Positions 34,506-41,851 of a stretch of 64,000 bases of DNA are shown here, one piece after another. The DNA is from Ruminococcus sp. GTDB lineage: Bacteria > Bacillota > Clostridia > Oscillospirales > Ruminococcaceae. The stretch lies in contig JAFXSC010000001.1 of the NCBI GenBank assembly GCA_017525915.1, forward strand, positions 1 to 64,000. The letters are read 5' to 3'. Within the stretch, counting starts at the first letter, position 1. The number at the start of each line of letters is the position of its first letter. A model generated the notes under the pieces. It saw only the letters and a program-made list of their open reading frames with translations, did no database searches and had not been told where the DNA came from. A program made the position numbers and the translations under genes.

Positions 34506-35621
34506 TCAGATCTTGCCTAACAGTTTGTCAAGGTCGTTTACAAGCTGTTTGTTTTCAGTATTTTTCTGTTCGATATATGCGTTAGCTCTCATATGAGTAT
34601 TTGCAAGTTCATTATGTTCAAGAGCAAGCTGTTCGTGGACTTGAAGCTGCGTTGTATACTCTTCAACAAAAGAACCGAACTGATCGGCAGACGTTTGAAG
34701 AGCGCTTACAAGATCGTCATTCATTTGCATCAGATCCTGATAGTATTTAGCTTCTCCAAGTATTTCTCTGTATTCTCCACGACCAAAAGCAGGTGCAACT
34801 ATCTTGTTTATTGCCGCACCTAAAACGATAGAGACAGGTATAGTCACCGGAGCACCAGCAAGACCGGCGGTACTTAAAACAGCCGTAACCGGTATCATCA
34901 GACCTGCTGTAACTCCACCTGTTATTGCTCCGTCACCACCTGCCTTAGCTATCTCTTTTATGTAGTCTTTACCGCTTATTCTGCCTTCTTTGTAATCCTT
35001 ATAGCGAGCAATCGTTTCAACAGTAACAGTTATAGCTGCGCCTATTACTGCTCCTTTCGCCATTTCAACAGCTGCTCCCTTTGCAAGCTGTGCCGCCTGA
35101 TACTTTTTGAAAGTTCCGTCCTGCATATGGTTCTGCATTTCCACAGCTTTCGCTTTGCTTATAGGATCGCTTGAAACTCCGTCAGGTGCGGTAATTTTAT
35201 TTACAGAGCCGTCTATAAACTGCTCCTGACCATCTGGAACAAGAAGTTTTTGTCCTCTGTAATTTCCGTGATTTTTATAGCTGAGAGTAGCTTCCGGAGT
35301 ATTGCCGTATTTCGCTTGGTATCGACCTGCCGCCCAGCCTTCGCCGTTTTTATATATGCCTAAGTCCATTGAGTTTTTGGCGTAACCGTGTTCCGGTATA
35401 AGAGCTTTTGCTCTGTAAGCACTTCCGGCAGCCTTAGCATTGAAATTAAATGTAAGCTCATGCCAGTTCTCAGCAATGAAGCCGTTAAGATTCGGATTTT
35501 GGCTTACTTCTCCGGCTTTAGTCAAAGCTCTTTTAAATATTTCATTTCCGACTTGCTGTTCTTTTACAAGATTAAGCGTTCCGCTAAAGAACTCTTTAAC
35601 GTCATTGTTAGTTATAGGCAT
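34506..35621 (-). CDS. Glycine-zipper membrane-active protein
   Basis: A 371-residue protein with no known enzyme motif. The amino third includes QEQFIDGSVNKITAPDG. Residues about 170-290 hold two long Gly/Ala-rich hydrophobic stretches (KGAVIGAAITVTVETIA and GGVTAGLMIPVTAVLSTAGL, then VTIPVSIVLGAAINKIVAP), the pattern of glycine-zipper or pore-forming proteins. The end (about 300-370) is coiled-coil. It could be the effector of the PPDK/Sel1 module; this is inference. It ends 15 bases before the PPDK gene and has a promoter with operators at 35657-35722. Confidence 0.72.
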   Translation of the reverse strand: MPITNNDVKEFFSGTLNLVKEQQVGNEIFKRALTKAGEVSQNPNLNGFIAENWHELTFNFNAKAAGSAYRAKALIPEHGYAKNSMDLGIYKNGEGWAAGRYQAKYGNTPEATLSYKNHGNYRGQKLLVPDGQEQFIDGSVNKITAPDGVSSDPISKAKAVEMQNHMQDGTFKKYQAAQLAKGAAVEMAKGAVIGAAITVTVETIARYKDYKEGRISGKDYIKEIAKAGGDGAITGGVTAGLMIPVTAVLSTAGLAGAPVTIPVSIVLGAAINKIVAPAFGRGEYREILGEAKYYQDLMQMNDDLVSALQTSADQFGSFVEEYTTQLQVHEQLALEHNELANTHMRANAYIEQKNTENKQLVNDLDKLLGKI

Positions 35622-35656
35622 TTCAATTCCCCCTTGCAGAAAAAGTTATGTCATAT

Positions 35657-35722
35657 GCTAAATAGTGTTTACCATATTATAACATACTGATTCATAAGTT
35701 GTCAATCACTATTTACCAATCA
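35657..35722 (-). promoter_or_regulatory. Promoter flanked by two operator-like sites
   Basis: Minus-strand promoter TTGACA (35700-35705), 18 bases, TATAAT (35676-35681). Sites TGGTAAACACTATTTAGC (35657-35674) and TGGTAAATAGTGAT (35705-35718) stand on either side. The same sites flank the promoter at 36215-36286, suggesting one repressor for both. Confidence 0.75.
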
Positions 35723-35735
35723 CAGAGTTATTTAA

Positions 35736-36200
35736 CTATACTTTTTCGTTAAGAATAGCTATACTTGTTTCAAGCCAGCGAGAATAAGTGTTTAAAGTAT
35801 TATCTAAAAGAGCGGTGCCGTTAAATAGACCTATTACTTTTTGGACAGGATTGCCGCTATGCTTGATTCTCTTATCAAAATCGGGGTAAATATCCTGTCT
35901 TACAAGAAGGTGATTACCTGCACCCATATATACTGCCTTCCAATTGTCGGTTGACTTAGGCTTCTCAAAATCGAAGTCCTTGATAGGCGGAAAAGCTTTG
36001 ATAACGTTTTCATAATCAAGACTTCCGTCTATATAGCTGCCTCTTCTTACTATGATTTCTCTATTTTCAAGGCTAACTATGGTTATAGAGCCGTTATCGC
36101 CCATTGCACCTGTTTCTGAAACAGCCACGAAATAGATGTCCTTATAGCTTATTGAAGCTGCATTTTTATCTGTTAACTGTTCTTTTTTTACGTTAAGCAT
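35736..36200 (-). CDS. Unrecognised 154-residue module protein
   Basis: A mainly beta-strand soluble protein (YKDIYFVAVSETGAMGDNG, ITIVSLENREIIVRRGSYID) with no recognised family. AGGAGG before the ATG; first gene after the XRE-controlled promoter. It may be the sensor or immunity part of the module; not shown. It stops 14 bases before the next operator region. Confidence 0.7.
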   Translation of the reverse strand: MLNVKKEQLTDKNAASISYKDIYFVAVSETGAMGDNGSITIVSLENREIIVRRGSYIDGSLDYENVIKAFPPIKDFDFEKPKSTDNWKAVYMGAGNHLLVRQDIYPDFDKRIKHSGNPVQKVIGLFNGTALLDNTLNTYSRWLETSIAILNEKV

Positions 36201-36214
36201 AATTATCCTCCTTC

Positions 36215-36286
36215 TGGTAAATAGTGAACACCAATTCTATTCTAAATATAGCATATAATGGTATAAAAGTCAAACTGTATTTACCA
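36215..36286. promoter_or_regulatory. Divergent promoter region with paired operators
   Basis: Dyad TGGTAAATAGTGAACACCA at 36215-36233 and ACTGTATTTACCA at 36274-36286. Between them, the minus-strand promoter TTGACT (36268-36273), 17 bases, TATATT (36245-36250) serves the 154-residue gene, and TATAAT at 36254-36259 may serve the XRE gene. The layout matches that at 35657-35722. Confidence 0.75.
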
Positions 36287-36305
36287 ATTTGAAAGGTCGT
36301 ATGCT

Positions 36306-36578
36306 ATGTTTAAACTTAAAGCGGAAAACGGCTTTAACAACATTACCGGAAAAAGGCTGACTCAGCTTCGCCATGAGAAAAATATATCCCAAAGACAGCT
36401 TGCTAAAATGATGCAGGTCGCAGGCTATGATGTAGATCATCACTTCATCCGCAGAATTGAAAACGGTGAAAGATTTGTTACTGATATAGAGCTTGTTGCA
36501 TTGGCAAAGGTGCTGAATATCAGCATTATTGAACTCATAGACGATTCAATACCGATATCAGCACCTGATTGCGATTAA
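36306..36578 (+). CDS. XRE-family regulator
   Basis: A 90-residue helix-turn-helix protein: LTQLRHEKNISQRQLAKMMQ and VDHHFIRRIENGERFVTDIE, the lambda-repressor fold. It is divergent from the PPDK module and likely binds the TGGTAAATAGTG-type sites at both promoters, repressing them. GAAAGG ahead of the ATG. The last codons overlap the convergent zinc-ribbon gene. Confidence 0.9.
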   Translation: MFKLKAENGFNNITGKRLTQLRHEKNISQRQLAKMMQVAGYDVDHHFIRRIENGERFVTDIELVALAKVLNISIIELIDDSIPISAPDCD

Positions 36579-36727
36579 TATTTATTCTTACTGTGATTAT
36601 ACTTTAATATCTCTTTATAGCATGAAGAACAGTAACCAAGATGTCGCTCCCATTTCAGCTTCTTGAATTGAACGATCCTGCCGCAGCTTTCACATTTACA
36701 TTTACCGCTTTTGTCTTTCCATATCAT
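36575..36727 (-). CDS. 50-residue zinc-ribbon protein
   Basis: MIWKDKSGKCKCESCGRIVQ, later GYCSSCYKEILKYN: two Cys-x2-Cys knuckles forming a zinc ribbon, rich in Lys. The start overlaps the stop of the upstream gene (TAATG), and its stop overlaps the XRE stop from the other side. A likely nucleic-acid or protein adaptor of the small operon 38458 to 36575. Confidence 0.72.
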   Translation of the reverse strand: MIWKDKSGKCKCESCGRIVQFKKLKWERHLGYCSSCYKEILKYNHSKNKY

Positions 36728-37599
36728 TAAAAACAATCTTCCCACGGCTGTTCACTTTCAAGGTATTTCCTATATGAAGCTGCAAACCTTTTGAACTGTT
36801 CCTTTTCATATTCGTTACAATAGTAGAATGGCTCTAAGCTGCTAACATATATCTTTCCTGATATACTGGATTTATATAAGGATACTATCAATGGAGTTTT
36901 ATTCATCCTTTTAAGCACTTTTTTCGGTTCATTTATGAAAGTTGAGTAGTCTGTATCAAAAGTATCAAAGAATTTCTGCAATTCATGTTCGCCTTCGGAA
37001 AAGATTCTGTTTATATAGTAATAAAAGGTTCTGACTTTTCCGCCATTAAAAACCTTGACCATTATTCTCAGTGTTTTATCTGTAGGTTCATTTCTGTCTT
37101 TGAAGCTCTCTATATTCATAACAAATCCCAAGTATTCGTTATCTGAGTAATTATCTTCTCCAATATACGGAAATGGGAAATACTTCTTGATGATCATTGG
37201 AACATTATCAACAGTCTCAGATACATTAACATTTTTGAGTTTTCTGTATAGTTCTTTTTCTGAAACGCCATCGCCAATACCGGAATAAAGCTCCAATCTG
37301 TTTTCATCTATCAAAAGAACACAAAATCTTCCAAGTGCTTCATCAAGATCAAGTTCATACTCATAATCACCGTATTCATTTTCTAATATTACAAACAAAT
37401 CGAACGCATTGCAGAAATTCTGAAAATCTTTTCTGCCTTTCTCAAAAATATTTTTGAATTTCACATTGTAATCTTTAACTTCTCCATCCATATCAACGTA
37501 TGTTCTTACGATTACAGTATTTTCATCTTCAATATCAATTTTGTATATAGCTCCCGAATATTCACCTTCGGAAACAATAACTGCATTTTTAGGTTCCAT
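36727..37599 (-). CDS. Unrecognised protein with an internal duplication
   Basis: A 290-residue protein. Two similar halves: YNVKFKNIFEKGRKDFQNF (about 55-75) and YYYINRIFSEGEHELQKFF (about 200-220), each preceded by beta strands (TVIVRTYVDMDG; LRIMVKVFNGGK). No catalytic motif seen. Start 37599 (MEPKN) has GAGGAGG ahead; an earlier start at 37614 is less likely. Coupled to the zinc-ribbon gene. Confidence 0.68.
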   Translation of the reverse strand: MEPKNAVIVSEGEYSGAIYKIDIEDENTVIVRTYVDMDGEVKDYNVKFKNIFEKGRKDFQNFCNAFDLFVILENEYGDYEYELDLDEALGRFCVLLIDENRLELYSGIGDGVSEKELYRKLKNVNVSETVDNVPMIIKKYFPFPYIGEDNYSDNEYLGFVMNIESFKDRNEPTDKTLRIMVKVFNGGKVRTFYYYINRIFSEGEHELQKFFDTFDTDYSTFINEPKKVLKRMNKTPLIVSLYKSSISGKIYVSSLEPFYYCNEYEKEQFKRFAASYRKYLESEQPWEDCF

Positions 37600-37699
37600 A
37601 TTATTCCTCCTCATATGAACATATCACTTTTCTCACTGCTGAAAAGTTTTTCTGTATTCTCAGCAGTGAGATCATGAATCATTAAGCGTATATAATCAT

Positions 37700-38458
37700 T
37701 TAAATAAAGTCCATGTCATCTAATTCAAACTCTTCGTCATCGTATTCTTCTTCATCTTGTTTTTCATGTATTATATCATAGTCCAAGTAATCATGTGCGT
37801 ATTCAGGAAAATATTTCTCAAGTAAAGGTTTAGCTATGATTTCCCTATCAGTGTAGCTATTTGACATCTGACAAATAAAGTAAATATGAAATAATTCGCT
37901 TAACTCCTTAGGTATATCGTAATTAAGTTCTATTTCATAATCGCCGAAAGCCTCTTCAAATACAGTATTATTCTTTTCAATATCATTATACTCATCCTCC
38001 ATAGCCCATTGGCTTGTTTCAAAATCGATTTCAAGCAAATCTTGTTCACTGGAATCATAATCTATTGATTTTAAAACAACCCATGTATATAGTCCAATCA
38101 TGTCATTCAAATCATACGTATTTGCGTATTCAGGGAAATAATAATAATCACGTGGATCATCATAATCAATAAGCATTTGTGTAAGAAAGTAAAACACCTC
38201 CATTCCTGCTAAGCATTTTTCATTTTCATAACCATACATAGAGTAACAATTTCTACAATAAAAAATATCTTTACATAAGAGTTCAACCTCCCTATATTCA
38301 TTTCCATTGTAAACAACGAATGTTATGATCAAGTTTACGATTGTTTGGTCTGAACTATTTTTTACTTCTTCGGTCCTCATACTTTTTACCATTGCAGGAT
38401 ATGGACAACCATACCTAAAGTCATTTGTTTTGTAATCATAAATGTTCTGCCAACTCAT
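37700..38458 (-). CDS. Unrecognised acidic 252-residue protein
   Basis: Starts MSWQNIYDYKTNDFRYGC. Has a beta stretch (IVNLIITFVVYNGNEYREVEL, then CKDIFYC) resembling one unit of the duplicated protein encoded next, and a very acidic end (EEYDDEEFELDDMDF), as in DNA mimics. This might make it an anti-defence or inhibitor type protein; speculative. First gene of the operon, divergent from 38597. Confidence 0.65.
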   Translation of the reverse strand: MSWQNIYDYKTNDFRYGCPYPAMVKSMRTEEVKNSSDQTIVNLIITFVVYNGNEYREVELLCKDIFYCRNCYSMYGYENEKCLAGMEVFYFLTQMLIDYDDPRDYYYFPEYANTYDLNDMIGLYTWVVLKSIDYDSSEQDLLEIDFETSQWAMEDEYNDIEKNNTVFEEAFGDYEIELNYDIPKELSELFHIYFICQMSNSYTDREIIAKPLLEKYFPEYAHDYLDYDIIHEKQDEEEYDDEEFELDDMDFI

Positions 38459-38596
38459 TATTTAACAGATCCCTTCTTTTTAATATTCAGCATCTCTGCT
38501 GTAATTACAGTATATCATACTGTATTTTAGTTCTGTAAAAACCACTTTGTTTATGCTAATAAGGCGATATAAGCCTAAAAATCGGAGGTTATTGTC

Positions 38597-39784
38597 ATGA
38601 ATGAATCAGATAAGCTTTATGAAGGTGCAGGCGACCTTACAACAGCCAGCCTTGATGAATTACTGTATGATGAGTATTCCTTTATTGATGATAACGATAA
38701 TTATACAGAGGAATATCTGCTTGAATACAAATTCAAAAGCTTTTCAGAAGGCTTAACTGAATACATACGCTCTCATGGCTATTCGGGAGATATTGATTCC
38801 GTTGAAGATAAAACGGATTTTATAAAACAGAAATGCAAGGACAACAACATTACTCTTAATCCCTCAGTTGTAAAAACTTGGTTTATGGATAAACGTCCAC
38901 GTTCAGGAGCAGAAAGCAGAACATTAGTCTACAAGCTATGCTTTGCACTGAATATGAATGCAAAAGAAACTGCTGATTTCTTTTATAAAGTCTATTTTGA
39001 ATGTCCTTTTAATTTCAGAATTTCTGACGAAGCTGTAATTTATTATTGCCTTAACAACAACAAGGGCTATTCAGAAGCAGAATTACTTAAAGGGAAAGTA
39101 AAGAACATACTTGAAACTGCTAAACCTTCTGAATCTGAATATGACATGACAACTGCTATCGGAAAGGATATTAGCACTATACAAACAGACGACAGATTTC
39201 TCGATTATATATCTAAAAACAGTGCTGAATTTATTGCAGGTAATAAAACGGCGTATAAATACGCTTCAAAATTGATAACTGCTGTAACTGACCTTGCAAA
39301 AAAGAGATGTAAGAATAAAGAAGAACTAAAGCATCGCATAGGCAAAGATAATAACATTGATCTTTTCATATACGATCTATTCGGAGAGGACATTAACCAA
39401 TATAAAAAGGAACAATCTTTTTCAAAAGCTTCTGAATTTCCGGAACTTATCAAATCAAACTTCCCACTAAAAATGCAGCTCTCAAAAGTCAGAAACAATG
39501 AGTCGGTATCATATGATACAATGCGGAAAGCTCTGATAGAGTTATTCTTTTACAGATATTTTGCAGAACTTTTTGAAGCAAACACTGACGAATATTTTTG
39601 TATATATGAAGATGATTTTCGAGGATATGTTGCTGAAACCAACGACCTGCTGTTTTCATGCGGCTATCCCCAATTGTATGTAAGAAATCCTTATGATTGG
39701 CTCTTTATGCACTGTGCCAATACACCTTACCCCTTAGAGGAATTTCAAAACGCAGTAAAGCGGTATTATCTGGATATTATATAA
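38597..39784 (+). CDS. Unrecognised 395-residue protein, possible regulator
   Basis: Acidic Tyr-rich start (residues 1-50). Residues about 70-140 (IKQKCKDNNITLNPSVVKTW, RTLVYKLCFALNMNAKETA) may be an HTH-like helical domain; the rest is helical. CGGAGG before ATG. Similar large single-gene proteins are common on clostridial elements, but I do not recognise this one. Confidence 0.6.
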   Translation: MNESDKLYEGAGDLTTASLDELLYDEYSFIDDNDNYTEEYLLEYKFKSFSEGLTEYIRSHGYSGDIDSVEDKTDFIKQKCKDNNITLNPSVVKTWFMDKRPRSGAESRTLVYKLCFALNMNAKETADFFYKVYFECPFNFRISDEAVIYYCLNNNKGYSEAELLKGKVKNILETAKPSESEYDMTTAIGKDISTIQTDDRFLDYISKNSAEFIAGNKTAYKYASKLITAVTDLAKKRCKNKEELKHRIGKDNNIDLFIYDLFGEDINQYKKEQSFSKASEFPELIKSNFPLKMQLSKVRNNESVSYDTMRKALIELFFYRYFAELFEANTDEYFCIYEDDFRGYVAETNDLLFSCGYPQLYVRNPYDWLFMHCANTPYPLEEFQNAVKRYYLDII

Positions 39785-39808
39785 AGGAATTATTATCAAA
39801 TTTCGACT

Positions 39809-39833
39809 GGTGATAAAAGTGATGTGTTTTTTT
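39809..39833 (+). repeat. Repeat-family copy, one arm of an inverted pair
   Basis: Begins GGTGATAAAAGTGATGTG and runs into seven T. It is an inverted match (24 of 25) to 41808-41832, and belongs to the iteron-like family. The two arms bracket the helicase gene 39875-41311. Confidence 0.7.
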
Positions 39834-39843
39834 ATAAAAAGAT

Positions 39844-39866
39844 GCCCGATACTTGATGTATCGGGC
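39844..39866 (-). terminator. Terminator after P4-type helicase 2
   Basis: 9-bp stem GCCCGATAC / GTATCGGGC with a 5-base loop, followed on the minus strand by TCTTTTT. Confidence 0.82.
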
Positions 39867-39874
39867 GTAAGCGA

Positions 39875-41311
39875 TCATTTCAGGAAGACATTTTTATAAT
39901 AATCTCCGCTGTTAATGTGTATAGGTCTTGCTCCATTATTTTCATCTTCAAGAATGTTTTTGAAAAGCCTATGGAATATTGTACTGGACATATTACCATT
40001 GAAATGGTTCTGCCTGCAGTATTTTAAAAATGCGTTGTATACAACTGTGGTCTTTGTTTTAACCTTTGAAGTCTCATCATATACTTCAACACAGCTGTTG
40101 TAAAATGCCTTTACAACATTATGCTCATTTTTATAGTGTTCAAGTTCATCTGCACAAGCCTTTGAATATGTGAAGTTGAAATCATTCTCAAAGAGTCTCA
40201 TCAGACCATCATATGCAAAATTGAATATTCCGGGAAGTTCCTTTTCAAGTTCTGCTTCAAGGTATACATCTTTATAAAGTATACCTTCTTCATCTTCTTT
40301 CTCCGGATCACGGTCACGGAAGCACTGATTAAACGGTATTATAAGAAGTCTTCTGTAGAAACCATCGCTGTAATCCTTGGTTTGTATCATGTCATTAGCA
40401 AGAAGGATAAATTTACTGTGTATCTCAGTAGTATATGACTTTGCATATTTTTCCTCTATTTCAGTAGAGTCTCCGCCAGTAAGACTTTTCAAGTCTGCTG
40501 TACTGTATAGTTTCTCTGTTTTTGTCTCAGAAGAAATATTCAAAAGCTTTCTGTCGAGGTTCTGTTTTGAGAATCGTCCGCCACTCAGACTATCAAGAGC
40601 GATAGCAGAAACATTTTTTTCTCCGATCATTTTTTTGATGATATTTGAAAGAAGTGATTTGCCATTTGAACCTTTTCCAAGGAAAATAACAAGCTTTTGC
40701 ATTATATCCTCATAATAGAGACAAGCTCCCATTATTTCCTGTATAAGGTCTATCCTTGATCTATCTTCCTCAAATATTTCATTCAGAAATCTTTTGAATT
40801 TAGGAGCTTCTGCATTTTCATCAAAGTCATATGGCAGCTGTACAAGGCTGAATATTTCAGAATCAGGCTCATAGAATGTATTTTCATCTACATCCAGTAT
40901 TCCGTTGGTAAAATGAAGAAGTCCGGGTTTCATTCCGTTATTCTCGGAATAATCAAGCTTTCTGTAAAAATACGGAAGATAATCGCTTTCATAGCTTTTC
41001 TTCCATATTGTTGGAGATGCTTCCTCTATGATATAGAAGAATATTTTTGTGTACTGAGCCTCTTCAAGCTGAACATAACGTTTTTCAGAGAAATTATAAA
41101 AGTATATCCTCTCGTTACAGTTGACTGCACATAGCCTCGTCATTGCATATCTTATGAATACTGCGTGATTGAATTTGAGCCTATTATTATCGTTTACGAA
41201 GCCTCGCTGTGTAAGCATCTTTTCTTCGTAAGCACCAGTATCAAGCTCCTTTTTCCATTTACGGTTACTTATGTCCTTTTTAATAAAGTCGGTTTCTTTA
41301 AAACGTTCCAT
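39875..41311 (-). CDS. P4-type replication helicase 2
   Basis: A 478-residue D5/P4-type superfamily III helicase. Walker A is VIFLGKGSNGKSLLSNI (about residues 210-226); later ISSETKTEK, SKFILLANDM and FYRRLLIIPF are the B, sensor and Arg-finger regions. The amino part has a D5_N-like helical domain (LLHFTNGILDVDENTFYEPD). AGGAGG before ATG. It differs from the helicase at 7411-8769, suggesting a separate element. No relaxase in this half of the window. Confidence 0.87.
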   Translation of the reverse strand: MERFKETDFIKKDISNRKWKKELDTGAYEEKMLTQRGFVNDNNRLKFNHAVFIRYAMTRLCAVNCNERIYFYNFSEKRYVQLEEAQYTKIFFYIIEEASPTIWKKSYESDYLPYFYRKLDYSENNGMKPGLLHFTNGILDVDENTFYEPDSEIFSLVQLPYDFDENAEAPKFKRFLNEIFEEDRSRIDLIQEIMGACLYYEDIMQKLVIFLGKGSNGKSLLSNIIKKMIGEKNVSAIALDSLSGGRFSKQNLDRKLLNISSETKTEKLYSTADLKSLTGGDSTEIEEKYAKSYTTEIHSKFILLANDMIQTKDYSDGFYRRLLIIPFNQCFRDRDPEKEDEEGILYKDVYLEAELEKELPGIFNFAYDGLMRLFENDFNFTYSKACADELEHYKNEHNVVKAFYNSCVEVYDETSKVKTKTTVVYNAFLKYCRQNHFNGNMSSTIFHRLFKNILEDENNGARPIHINSGDYYKNVFLK

Positions 41312-41452
41312 GTTTTTTCCTCCTATTAGATATTTGCGTTTCCGCTAAATATATCTTACCACATGATCTATAAGAACTGTAAAAACGACTTTCAAAGTCA
41401 TTTTTACAGAACCACATCATGATATGATACATTTCTCGTGGAGGTGGATATC

Positions 41453-41851
41453 ATGAATGTATTTTCAAAAGCTGAGGATATTATAGAAATTATTAAAGCC
41501 GAGAAACTGACTTTATTGCAGTTTTTAGACAAATACTGTACAGTATTTAAAGATATTCCAAGAGGTTCGCTAATAGCTCCGGAATACAGATACAGAGATT
41601 CTTACAGCGAAAAAGCATTTGTATTTCTTATAGGCAGTTATGTCTATTATTCATTATATCAGAAACCTGTAACATGGCTTGAACGATACAGATTTGCTGA
41701 GTTCAGCGATTATAGTGTTTTTTTCAAGAAGACTATATGTACCGATACTTCAAGACGTATTGGAAGATTAGATGAACTTCAAAAAATAATCACGGAGATT
41801 AGTGTTGAAAAAAACACATCACTTTTATCACTAAAAGGAGAAATGGAATGA
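41453..41851 (+). CDS. Small partner gene of the kinase-NB-ARC protein
   Basis: A 132-residue helical protein (MNVFSKAEDIIEIIKAEKLT, later RDSYSEKAFVFLIGSYVYYS) of no known family. Start 41453 has GGAGGTG ahead. It overlaps the kinase gene by four bases (ATGA), so the products are made together. Its last codons include the inverted repeat arm at 41808-41832. It could be a toxin, an inhibitor or a sensor. Confidence 0.68.
   Translation: MNVFSKAEDIIEIIKAEKLTLLQFLDKYCTVFKDIPRGSLIAPEYRYRDSYSEKAFVFLIGSYVYYSLYQKPVTWLERYRFAEFSDYSVFFKKTICTDTSRRIGRLDELQKIITEISVEKNTSLLSLKGEME
41808..41832 (-). repeat. Second arm of the inverted repeat pair
   Basis: Complement of 39809-39833 with one mismatch; it falls within the last codons of the 132-residue gene. 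Confidence 0.7.
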
